From Leptospira wolffii serovar Khorat str. Khorat-H2 (GTDB lineage Bacteria; Spirochaetota; Leptospiria; Leptospirales; Leptospiraceae): a stretch of 64,000 bases of DNA. Below the pieces are notes generated by a model. It saw only the letters and a list, made by a program, of their open reading frames with translations. It ran no database searches and was not told the origin of the DNA. The translations under genes and the position numbers were made by a program. The stretch spans positions 372,001-436,000 of the forward strand of contig NZ_AKWX02000007.1 in NCBI RefSeq assembly GCF_000306115.2, written 5' to 3'. This document shows, piece after piece, positions 57,181 to 64,000 of this stretch; within the stretch, counting starts at the first letter, position 1, and every line of letters begins with the position of its first letter.

Positions 57181-58359
57181 TTATTTGTATTCCGGATTTT
57201 CCAGGACGATCGCGATTCCTTGGCCTCCTCCTATGCAAAGGGAAGCGACACCATAACGTAGATTTCGCCGCCTCAATTCGTAAGAGAGAGTGAGTGCGAC
57301 TCTTGTCCCGCTCGCACCCAAGGGATGTCCGATCGCGATTGCTCCGCCGTTCACATTCGTCTTGTCCGGATTCAGCTTTAATTCCTTGATTACGGCTAAT
57401 GTCTGAGATGCGTATGCTTCGTTGATTTCAAAAAGATCTACGTCCTGGAGAGTTAATCCGGCGTTCTTCAGGGCTTTCGGAATCGCGAAGACCGGACCTA
57501 ATCCCATCATTTTGGGATCGCAACCTACATTCGCATACCCTAATATACTTGCGAGAGGTCGGATTCCGCGCTTCTTCGCCCAGTCGGAGGAAGAGAGTAG
57601 AACGGATGCGGCTCCGTCATTGATACCGGATGCGTTTCCTGCGGTTACGGTTCCTTCTTTCAGGAATGCAGCGGGCAATTTAGCAAGCTGGGGAAGACAT
57701 TCTTCTCCACGTATTTGTTCGTCCTTGGAGAGAAGAAAGGATTTCTTTCCCCCCGTTTGGACCGGAATGATTTCCTCCGACAAGAGTCCTGAGTTTGTCG
57801 CATTCTCCGCTCTGATCTGAGAGATCCCCGCCCAATCGTCCTGTTCGGATCGGGAAATTCCGAAATGCCGGGAGATATTTTCCGCTGTCATTCCCATGGT
57901 AAGGTCCACTAAACAATCCGTGAGGCTCTGCGAGAGTCTATCTTCTGCGATCGCGTCCCCGTATTTATTTCCCCATCTTGCTCCTTTCAGAACGAAGGGG
58001 GCGTTGCTCATGGACTCCGTCCCGCCGGCGAGAATGAGTTCGTTTTCTCCAGAAGAAATCTTGCGAGCTCCCGTAAGAATACTTTCCAACCCGGAACCGC
58101 AGAGACGGTTCAAAGTTAATGCGCTGGACTCGATGGATAATCCCGAGCGTAGCGCAATATGCCTTGCGAGATACGCGGAATCCTTATCGTCTTGGATTAC
58201 GTTTCCGTAAATCGCTTCCTCTATTTCTTGGGGATCGATTCCTGTCTTGCGTAGGACTTCCCGAGCGGTGATGACCCCCAAATCCGAAGAGCTATATTCT
58301 TTCAATCCTCCGCCGAACTTTCCGAAAGGGGTCCTTGTGCCTTCTAAAATACTTACCAT
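57181..58359 (-). CDS. Acetyl-CoA acyltransferase (thiolase)
   Basis: About 392 residues from ATG 58359, with AAGGA seven bases upstream; an ATG at 58386 would start inside an operator-like site. The active cysteine is in [12 protein letters not shown] at about residue 87, the catalytic histidine in [15 protein letters not shown] at about residue 345 and the second cysteine in [12 protein letters not shown] at about residue 378. It makes or cleaves acetoacetyl-CoA or longer 3-ketoacyl-CoA. The same 14-base motif precedes this gene and the MarR gene at the same distance, so MarR probably controls it. Confidence 0.92.
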   Translation of the reverse strand: MVSILEGTRTPFGKFGGGLKEYSSSDLGVITAREVLRKTGIDPQEIEEAIYGNVIQDDKDSAYLARHIALRSGLSIESSALTLNRLCGSGLESILTGARKISSGENELILAGGTESMSNAPFVLKGARWGNKYGDAIAEDRLSQSLTDCLVDLTMGMTAENISRHFGISRSEQDDWAGISQIRAENATNSGLLSEEIIPVQTGGKKSFLLSKDEQIRGEECLPQLAKLPAAFLKEGTVTAGNASGINDGAASVLLSSSDWAKKRGIRPLASILGYANVGCDPKMMGLGPVFAIPKALKNAGLTLQDVDLFEINEAYASQTLAVIKELKLNPDKTNVNGGAIAIGHPLGASGTRVALTLSYELRRRNLRYGVASLCIGGGQGIAIVLENPEYK

Positions 58360-58375
58360 GCTATAATCCTTATGT

Positions 58376-58389
58376 TGTATATACACTAT
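58376..58389. promoter_or_regulatory. Operator-like site upstream of thiolase gene
   Basis: TGTATATACACTAT, including the perfect palindrome TGTATATACA. It starts 17 bp before the preferred thiolase start codon. It agrees in 11 of 14 bases with a site at the same spacing before the MarR gene. Confidence 0.5.
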
Positions 58390-58416
58390 TATGATTCAAA
58401 AAAGCTCTTTAGTCTG

Positions 58417-58887
58417 TTAGACATCGCCGCCATGCTCTAAAACTGGAATTTTTCGGACTTCAGAGAGTACTCTCAAAGTCTCCAGAAATTTGGGCTTGCC
58501 TAAGGATTTCGTCAGAGAATTTTGAGCTTCCTCCCAAAGAAGAACCGCTTCTTCCAACTTCGCTTCTCCCTTTTTGGTTAAGAATAGGTTTCTCACGTTT
58601 CCGGATTCCTTTTTTTCAATTCGAATGAGACCGTCTCGTTTCAGAATTTCCAAACTTCTCTGCAGGGTGGTTCTATCTATGTCCGTGAGTCTCGACAGAT
58701 CCGTGATGCTACATTCTTCTTCGTGGGCTATACTTACAAGAATGGTAAATTGGGTGATTCGTAGACCCGAAGGCTTCAAGACGGAGTCGTAATAGGAAGT
58801 TACAAGACGGGTCGTCCTTCTTAAACTTACGTTTAAGCAGGATAACCCGATTTTTTTGAGTTCGGAGGAGGTAAGCCCGCTTTTCAT
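58417..58887 (-). CDS. MarR-family transcriptional regulator
   Basis: A 156-residue winged-helix regulator. The recognition region reads CSITDLSRLTDIDRTTLQRS at about residues 55-75, followed by the wing GLIRIEKKESGNVRNLFLT. Helices at both ends form the dimer interface. It is upstream of the thiolase gene in the same direction, with 57 bp between stop and start. A palindromic site before its own start and a near copy before the thiolase gene suggest autorepression and control of thiolase, perhaps by an acyl-CoA or fatty acid. Confidence 0.88.
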   Translation of the reverse strand: MKSGLTSSELKKIGLSCLNVSLRRTTRLVTSYYDSVLKPSGLRITQFTILVSIAHEEECSITDLSRLTDIDRTTLQRSLEILKRDGLIRIEKKESGNVRNLFLTKKGEAKLEEAVLLWEEAQNSLTKSLGKPKFLETLRVLSEVRKIPVLEHGGDV

Positions 58888-58904
58888 GACCGTAATTTAT
58901 ATCG

Positions 58905-58918
58905 TGCGTATGCACTAT
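58905..58918. promoter_or_regulatory. Operator-like site upstream of MarR gene
   Basis: TGCGTATGCACTAT, part of the near-palindrome GTGCGTATGCAC. It begins 18 bp upstream of the MarR start codon and matches the thiolase site in 11 of 14 bases and in orientation. Confidence 0.5.
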
Positions 58919-58972
58919 ATAAAGGTCAATCGGAAAACAGGATCGGATTCCTTTTTAATGCGGTCATAAGAA

Positions 58973-59656
58973 TCAGTAAGAGCGACTTCCTTCGTATTCT
59001 ACCGGGTTTTTGATTTCATGCAGAATCTTATAGCAAGAATTCTTTTCTTCGATCGATCCTTCTTCCAAAAGGGAACGAAAAGCGCGGCTAACGGATTCGG
59101 GCGTGGTTCCTAGGAGGGAAGCCAATTGGTTTTTCGTGATCGGGAGATTGATATGTTTTTCTACCGCTCCGCATTCCTGTAGAAAACTGAAGATCCTGTC
59201 CTTTACGGAAAGATATAGATTATCCATCATTTTTTTGCGAAAATAAACCAAATGTTGGATATTGGCCGAGGAAAATAGGAACATGGCCTTGGTGTTTCCG
59301 TTTAAAAAGTTCAGGAATTCCTTTTTAGGATAAAACAGCAATTCTCCTTCTTTCAAGGATTCACAGAATGCCGGATAAGAACTGGATTCCGTAGGTTGGA
59401 ATACGGGATAAGAAGCGATTAGCTCTCCCGGATAAAATACCTTAAGGATCGCTTCTTTTCCCTCTGGAGATAAAGAGTATACTTTAAAGATTCCTGTAAC
59501 TACCTCGAAAAATCCTTCATAAGGATCCGTTTCCAAGAAAACGATTTCGTTCTTTGCGATTTTTTTGGGAATTCCTAAAGAAAGAAGTTCGTTAGAGAAT
59601 TCTTTTCGGATTTCCGCCCAATAGTCCCTTTTTTTTTCCGTCATCATCAAGTTCAT
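58973..59656 (-). CDS. Crp/Fnr-family regulator of the nor cluster (Dnr-like)
   Basis: About 227 residues from ATG 59656; an ATG at 59716 would run almost up to the TTGAT box and is less likely. The N-terminal cyclic-nucleotide-type beta-barrel covers residues about 15-125 (SPEGKEAILKVFYPGELIAS), and the C-terminal helix-turn-helix reads ITKNQLASLLGTTPESVSRA. No cluster of four cysteines is present, so it is not an iron-sulphur Fnr; a Dnr-like haem or NO sensor fits the neighbourhood better. It is divergent from norC. Confidence 0.85.
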   Translation of the reverse strand: MNLMMTEKKRDYWAEIRKEFSNELLSLGIPKKIAKNEIVFLETDPYEGFFEVVTGIFKVYSLSPEGKEAILKVFYPGELIASYPVFQPTESSSYPAFCESLKEGELLFYPKKEFLNFLNGNTKAMFLFSSANIQHLVYFRKKMMDNLYLSVKDRIFSFLQECGAVEKHINLPITKNQLASLLGTTPESVSRAFRSLLEEGSIEEKNSCYKILHEIKNPVEYEGSRSY

Positions 59657-59719
59657 AACAATTGTTTTTATATCCGGCGAATGCCATTGTAGAAGATTTC
59701 CGGAATTTTTACACAATTC

Positions 59720-59733
59720 TTGATACAGATCAA
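59720..59733. promoter_or_regulatory. Fnr/Dnr box
   Basis: Perfect palindrome TTGAT-ACAG-ATCAA. It lies in the spacer between the Crp/Fnr gene and norC, 94 bp before norC and 64 bp before the preferred regulator start. This is the classic site for NO- or oxygen-responsive Crp/Fnr proteins. Confidence 0.75.
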
Positions 59734-59826
59734 GGAATTTTTACTGGAGAAATGGCAGACTTTCCCCCGATTCTTTCATCGGAATTTCGCACGTTCTTAG
59801 CAAATTTTAATAATTAGGGAGAAGCA

Positions 59827-60513
59827 ATGCTTACTAAGTTTCAGGCAAAATTGTTTTTCTTATTAGGTACGTTTCTATTCTCCGCTGTATTTCTGGCTCT
59901 TACTTACGATTCTCTGAAATACGTATACTCTGCTCCTTCCGCCTCTACTTTAAGCGAGGAAGTGATTCGAGGAAAAGAGATCTGGGAAAAGAACAATTGT
60001 ATGGGCTGCCACACGATTTTGGGAGAAGGGGCGTATTACGCACCCGAGTTGACCAAGGTATACGAAAGGAGAGGAGCCGAATGGATCCGGGTTTTCTTGA
60101 GAGATCCTCAAGCGATGTATCCCGGAGAACGAAAAATGGTGAAATACAATTTTTCGGAAGCCGAGATCTCGGATGTGATCGCTTTCTTAAAATGGAACGG
60201 AGAGCTGGATCTGAAAGGTTTCCCTCCTAAGGCCGAATTTCAATCTTCTACGCAATTGGTGAGTGCGGCTAACGCTGCGATCGCCCAGCCGGAAAAATTC
60301 AAACAGATCTGCGTAGCCTGCCATTCGGTAGGGGGAGCGGGGGGCAATGTGGGGCCTGCTCTGGATTCAGTCGGTAAAAAATACGACGTCGCGTATTTGG
60401 AGAATTGGCTCAGAGATCCCCAAAAAATCAAGCCCGGGACGGCGATGCCGAAGCTTCCTCTTAGCGATAAGGAAATCACCGATTTGTCTTCTTATCTCTC
60501 ACAACTAAAATGA
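59827..60513 (+). CDS. norC: Nitric oxide reductase cytochrome c subunit, di-haem form
   Basis: A 228-residue membrane-anchored cytochrome c. One N-terminal helix (FFLLGTFLFSAVFLAL, residues about 9-25) is followed by a haem motif CMGCH at about residue 58, in the NorC context GKEIWEKNNCMGCHTILG. Ordinary NorC is about 150 residues and ends after this domain; here a second cytochrome c domain with CVACHSVGGAGG at about residue 162 follows, with a methionine ligand likely in GTAMPKLPLS. It passes electrons to NorB. GGGAG lies before the start, and an Fnr-type box is 94 bp upstream. Confidence 0.88.
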   Translation: MLTKFQAKLFFLLGTFLFSAVFLALTYDSLKYVYSAPSASTLSEEVIRGKEIWEKNNCMGCHTILGEGAYYAPELTKVYERRGAEWIRVFLRDPQAMYPGERKMVKYNFSEAEISDVIAFLKWNGELDLKGFPPKAEFQSSTQLVSAANAAIAQPEKFKQICVACHSVGGAGGNVGPALDSVGKKYDVAYLENWLRDPQKIKPGTAMPKLPLSDKEITDLSSYLSQLK

Positions 60514-60541
60514 CATTCCAAAGGAATAAAATGGTCTAAAT

Positions 60542-61912
60542 ATGAAATATAAATCTCAAAAGATCGCCTATTGGTTTTTTGCATCCTGTATGCTGCTTTT
60601 ATCCCTGCAGATAGTTTACGGTTTTTTGATGGGATTCGCCAGGATGGGATTCGACGGCTTGCACGATTGGATTCCTTTTAACGCCGCTAGAGCGACTCAC
60701 ACGAACTTACTCGTGGTATGGCTTTTGACAGGATTTATGGGAGCCGCTCATTATATCATCCCGGACGAATCCGATCGGGAAATCTATTCCGAAAAACTGG
60801 CTTATCTGCAGTTAATCTCCCTTCTTGTAGTAGGGGTTATCTCCATTTTAGGCTTCCATCTCAATTTCTGGGAAGGAAGAAAGTTTTTGGAGATTCCGAG
60901 ACCTCTGGACTATCTGGTCGTCGTAAACGTATTATTATTCCTCTTTAATATAGGAATGACCGTTTGGAAAGGAAGACGTTATACCACCACGTCTCTCGTT
61001 CTATACTTCGGGCTATTCTCCGCGGCATTATTATATTTGCCGGGAATGATCCAATTCAATAGCCAAACCGTGGATTCCTATTTCCGCTGGTGGGTAGTTC
61101 ACCTTTGGGTGGAAGGAGTTTGGGAACTGATCATGGGAGGTATTCTTTCCTTCTTATTGATCAAATTGACGGGAGTGGACCGGGAAGTTATTGAAAAATG
61201 GCTGTATGTGATCGTGGGATTGACCTTCTTATCCGGAATCCTGGGAACGGGACACCATTACTACTATATCGGGGTTCCCGAATATTGGAAATGGGTCGGA
61301 GGATTCTTCTCCATGTTGGAGCCTTTGGCATTCCTTGCGATGGCGATGTTCGCGATCAGTATGTATAGAAAGAGCGGACGAAATCACCCGAATACGATCT
61401 CCTTATTCTGGACGATCGGAAGCGCAGTGATGTCCTTTGTGGGTGCGGGATTCTTGGGATTTGCGCATACTCTTCCTCAAGTGAACTTGTATACCCACGG
61501 AACCTTGATCACGGCGATGCACGGGCACCTGGCATTTTGGGGAGCCTATGCGATGATCGTTCTTGCGATTATCACTTATTCCATGCCTCTGATCACGGGT
61601 AGAAAGCTTTGGAATAATCCTCTGGGACTCTTTGCCTTTTGGGCTTCCAATATAGGAATGCTCGGAATGACCGGAGCCTTTGCGGTAGCCGGAATCGCTC
61701 AGGTGTATTTGGAGAGAAAATTCGGATTGGACTTCTTGGTAGTCCAAAAAGAAATCCAAGTGCATTTTCTGGGACTAGTGCTCGCCGCTTCGGTATTCAC
61801 TGCCGGAATTATCGCTTTCATCTGGAATTTTATCCGCTTCGGAACGCCTAACGATGAGGCTATCGGTGCGGAGCAGGCTTCCGGAGATATTTCTCTTGCT
61901 GGCCGGTCCTAA
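60542..61912 (+). CDS. norB: Nitric oxide reductase large subunit, cytochrome c type
   Basis: A 456-residue haem-copper oxidase family protein with about twelve helices. Metal-binding histidines are seen in ARATHTNLLVVW (low-spin haem), GTGHHYYYIG (two ligands of the non-haem iron), WWVVHLWVEGVWE (third histidine plus the glutamate typical of NorB) and TAMHGHLAFWG (haem ligands). It reduces NO to nitrous oxide in the inner membrane. It has no fused quinol-oxidase extension, in keeping with a separate NorC. A two-codon frame with its own ribosome site (60531-60539) ends two bases before the start. Confidence 0.95.
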   Translation: MKYKSQKIAYWFFASCMLLLSLQIVYGFLMGFARMGFDGLHDWIPFNAARATHTNLLVVWLLTGFMGAAHYIIPDESDREIYSEKLAYLQLISLLVVGVISILGFHLNFWEGRKFLEIPRPLDYLVVVNVLLFLFNIGMTVWKGRRYTTTSLVLYFGLFSAALLYLPGMIQFNSQTVDSYFRWWVVHLWVEGVWELIMGGILSFLLIKLTGVDREVIEKWLYVIVGLTFLSGILGTGHHYYYIGVPEYWKWVGGFFSMLEPLAFLAMAMFAISMYRKSGRNHPNTISLFWTIGSAVMSFVGAGFLGFAHTLPQVNLYTHGTLITAMHGHLAFWGAYAMIVLAIITYSMPLITGRKLWNNPLGLFAFWASNIGMLGMTGAFAVAGIAQVYLERKFGLDFLVVQKEIQVHFLGLVLAASVFTAGIIAFIWNFIRFGTPNDEAIGAEQASGDISLAGRS

Positions 61913-62726
61913 TTCTTCCGAGAAAGGCGAAGGACTTCTCTCCGAAAAGGAGAGAGGTCTTCCTTATTATAAAGAGACCGGCAACGAAATACAAATATTC
62001 GAACACGCCTATAAAAACAAACTTCCGATCCTTCTGAAAGGTCCCACGGGTTGCGGTAAGACTCGCTTTGTGGAATTCATGGCGGCGAGACTCGGGCTTC
62101 CCTTGGTTTCCGTATCCTGTCACGAGGAAACTTCCGCAGTCGATCTTTTAGGAAGATTTCTCATCCAAGGAGCGGAAACGGTTTGGCAAGACGGTCCATT
62201 GACTCGTTGTGTTCGTGCCGGAGGAATTCTATATATAGACGAGATTGCGGAAGCGAGGCCGGATACGATCGTTTCCATTCATCCTTTGACGGACCATAGA
62301 AGAGAGATGTATCTGGACCGCAGGAACGAAAATCTAAAGGCCCCCGATTCTTTCATGCTAGTCGCCTCTTATAATCCGGGATACCAAAAGGGTTGGAAAG
62401 AATTAAAGCCTTCCACCAGACAAAGATTCATATCCTTACAATTCGATTATCCGGATCCAAAGAGAGAAGAGGAAATTCTGGAAAAGGAAACGGGAGTTTC
62501 TTCCTCCGTATCTTCGAAACTCGTGAAACTTGCAGGGAAGATCCGTAATCTTACCGAGCTCGGACTTTTGGAATCCTGCTCCACTCGTCTCTTGGTGGAC
62601 GCCGCGAAATTGATTTCCACTGGGCTGCCGCCTAGGATGTCCTGCGAGGTCGCAATCGTGCAGCCTTTATCCGACGATCCGGATACGATACGTTCCCTGA
62701 AGGATTTGGTCTCCTTGTTGATTTGA
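61854..62726 (+). CDS. norQ: MoxR-type AAA ATPase NorQ
   Basis: A 290-residue ATPase. Walker A is GPTGCGKT at about residue 62, Walker B LYIDEIAEA at about residue 125, and sensor 1 lies in LVASYNPGYQ. It is close to CbbQ/NorQ proteins, which work with a VWA partner to fit the non-haem iron into NorB. The ATG at 61854 overlaps norB by 59 bases; in-frame GTG 61866 or TTG 61896 could be the real start. The next gene, norD, follows after 3 bases. Confidence 0.9.
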   Translation: MRLSVRSRLPEIFLLLAGPNSSEKGEGLLSEKERGLPYYKETGNEIQIFEHAYKNKLPILLKGPTGCGKTRFVEFMAARLGLPLVSVSCHEETSAVDLLGRFLIQGAETVWQDGPLTRCVRAGGILYIDEIAEARPDTIVSIHPLTDHRREMYLDRRNENLKAPDSFMLVASYNPGYQKGWKELKPSTRQRFISLQFDYPDPKREEEILEKETGVSSSVSSKLVKLAGKIRNLTELGLLESCSTRLLVDAAKLISTGLPPRMSCEVAIVQPLSDDPDTIRSLKDLVSLLI

Positions 62727-62729
62727 CCC

Positions 62730-64000
62730 ATGGGTTGGGACGAATTCCTATTCAAACGGATTTATAGGATCTCCCGGGATCTTTTTTCCGATCCTAAAGA
62801 TTCCGATTCGGAATCCAAAGCGGTTCGGCTATCCGAGATCCGATCCAGACTTTCCGTTTTGGCCAAATCATTGACCGGCGAAAATATAGAAATCTTCCCC
62901 GCGGAAAGAGAGGGAGGCTTCCAGGGATCGATCTATTTTTTGCCCGCATCCTATTCCAAGGGGAGGGATTCCGATTCTAATTTAGAATATTATATTTTCA
63001 GAATTCTGTATCTGAGCGAGCAAAGAAGGCTCGGGTTGAATTGGAGGGAAGGGGAAAATCGGAGTAGGGCGGAGTCCTTACGAAAATCTTACGAGTACCA
63101 TCCCGAAGTTATGCGATCCTTGGAAGATCGTTATCCCGAATCTAAATGGCTTCTGGAATCCGTGGAAAAGACGGAGAAGGAATTTCGTGAAAAAGAAAGT
63201 AAGACGGTCACTTCGGAGGAGGAATTCTCCTTTTTGCACGGCATTTGGATGTCCGCTCCCCATTCTACTCCGAAAAACGAATCCCAAACTCCGGAAAGAA
63301 TCCAAACAGAAAAACCGGAAGACGCCAAAATAGAAACGGAATTGGAAGCGAAGCCCAGAGAGAGAGTAGAAAGCATAGAGGCGGATAAAAAGGCCCAGGA
63401 AGATTACACTCTAATGCACCAATTCGAAAAGGTGGAAACCGCCGAGGAGTTCGAGGGAAATTGGAGGGATTTCGACGGATCGGACCAATTGTCCGAACAG
63501 GAAGAAGCGCTTAACGAACTGGATCTCAGAAAGACAGTACGTTCGAACGAACCGACTCATTCCGTTTACAGGACGGATTTATTCTCCGGCGCGTTTTCCT
63601 TGGAAGTGGGGGATTTCAAGGGAGAGGAAAAAGCGATTTCCTACGACGAATGGGATTACAAAAAAAGAAAGTATCGAAAGGAATACTGCAAGGTGTTCCC
63701 TAAGAGAATACCGGACGCCGAAATCGGGTATTCCGAGGAAATCTTTCGGGAAAATTTTTCCACGTTGAACTCTCTTCGCTCCCGGATGAATCGATTCTTT
63801 CATAGAAAGATGCAGATAAAAAGGCAGGCCTACGGAGAGGACCTGGATTTGGACGCGAGTTTGCAGTATTATTCGGATTTGTATTCCGGCCAGACTCCAT
63901 CCGAGAATCTGTACGTTTCCCAGAGAAAAAGACTAAGGGAGGTCTCCGTTCTGATCTTAGCGGATATGAGCCTCTCCACGGATTCTTATGTGGACAACCA
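62730..64000 (+). CDS. norD: VWA-domain protein NorD (3' end outside window)
   Basis: The gene starts at ATG 62730 (MGWDEFLFKRIYRI) and stays open for 423 codons to the window edge. The N-terminal 130 residues are family-like; a charged, low-complexity stretch rich in Glu and Lys covers about 140-260. The VWA domain begins at about residue 405 with VLILADMSLSTDS, the metal-binding DxSxS motif. NorD acts with NorQ as a chaperone pair for active nitric oxide reductase. Its position after norQ fits the usual norCBQD order. Confidence 0.88.
   Translation, partial: MGWDEFLFKRIYRISRDLFSDPKDSDSESKAVRLSEIRSRLSVLAKSLTGENIEIFPAEREGGFQGSIYFLPASYSKGRDSDSNLEYYIFRILYLSEQRRLGLNWREGENRSRAESLRKSYEYHPEVMRSLEDRYPESKWLLESVEKTEKEFREKESKTVTSEEEFSFLHGIWMSAPHSTPKNESQTPERIQTEKPEDAKIETELEAKPRERVESIEADKKAQEDYTLMHQFEKVETAEEFEGNWRDFDGSDQLSEQEEALNELDLRKTVRSNEPTHSVYRTDLFSGAFSLEVGDFKGEEKAISYDEWDYKKRKYRKEYCKVFPKRIPDAEIGYSEEIFRENFSTLNSLRSRMNRFFHRKMQIKRQAYGEDLDLDASLQYYSDLYSGQTPSENLYVSQRKRLREVSVLILADMSLSTDSYVDN

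Overview
The window looks like a chromosomal segment of a Leptospira species. Pointers are a flgI-flgJ pair, a PerR regulator without CxxC zinc motifs beside an ankyrin gene and a catalase, many spirochaete-type lipoproteins, 7TM-AraC regulators, and purine-rich coding sequence of moderate GC. This is an inference from gene content and style; species cannot be fixed without a search.

Layout. 1-1180: end of a flagellar operon (flgI partial, flgJ). 1311-2517: small membrane protein plus histidine kinase. 2525-7515 (minus): a YihY/BrkB membrane protein with a large beta-propeller-like insertion, two methyltransferases and an ATP-grasp enzyme, all overlapping end to end. 7681-10253: katE and an ankyrin gene, divergent from perR, with two Fur/PerR-like boxes between them. 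10471-11334: a FlgF/FlgG-family rod/hook protein. 11302-24178: a mobile island holding two IS1595-like transposase genes (one split by an IS3-family element with a traceable target duplication), a type I restriction-modification operon (hsdM, hsdS, hsdR) with a YgjP-type metallopeptidase, an unknown gene, and a collapsed IS481-type element that carries an exact loxP site. The loxP site is best explained as a leftover mate-pair sequencing linker, so the assembly there is unreliable.

24680-54117 is accessory metabolism and envelope: two copies of an NmrA-type oxidoreductase plus AraC regulator cassette (24680-26515 and 49672-51489), a lipoprotein GH5 glycosidase with tandem C-terminal repeats, an MFS transporter, an MBL-fold lipoprotein, a quinone-oxidoreductase-like enzyme with a VOC protein, an outer-membrane-type protein, two secreted zinc-phospholipase-C-like paralogues, an SDR with a fumarylacetoacetase-family enzyme, a complete RND efflux operon facing a 7TM-AraC regulator, and a CPA1 antiporter. 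54136-58887 has small proteins, an NHL-repeat lipoprotein, another lipoprotein, and a thiolase and MarR regulator sharing an operator-like motif.

58973-64000 is a nitric oxide reductase cluster: a Crp/Fnr-family regulator divergent from norC-norB-norQ-norD, with a perfect TTGAT-N4-ATCAA site between them. NorC has two haem c motifs instead of one. norD runs off the end of the window.
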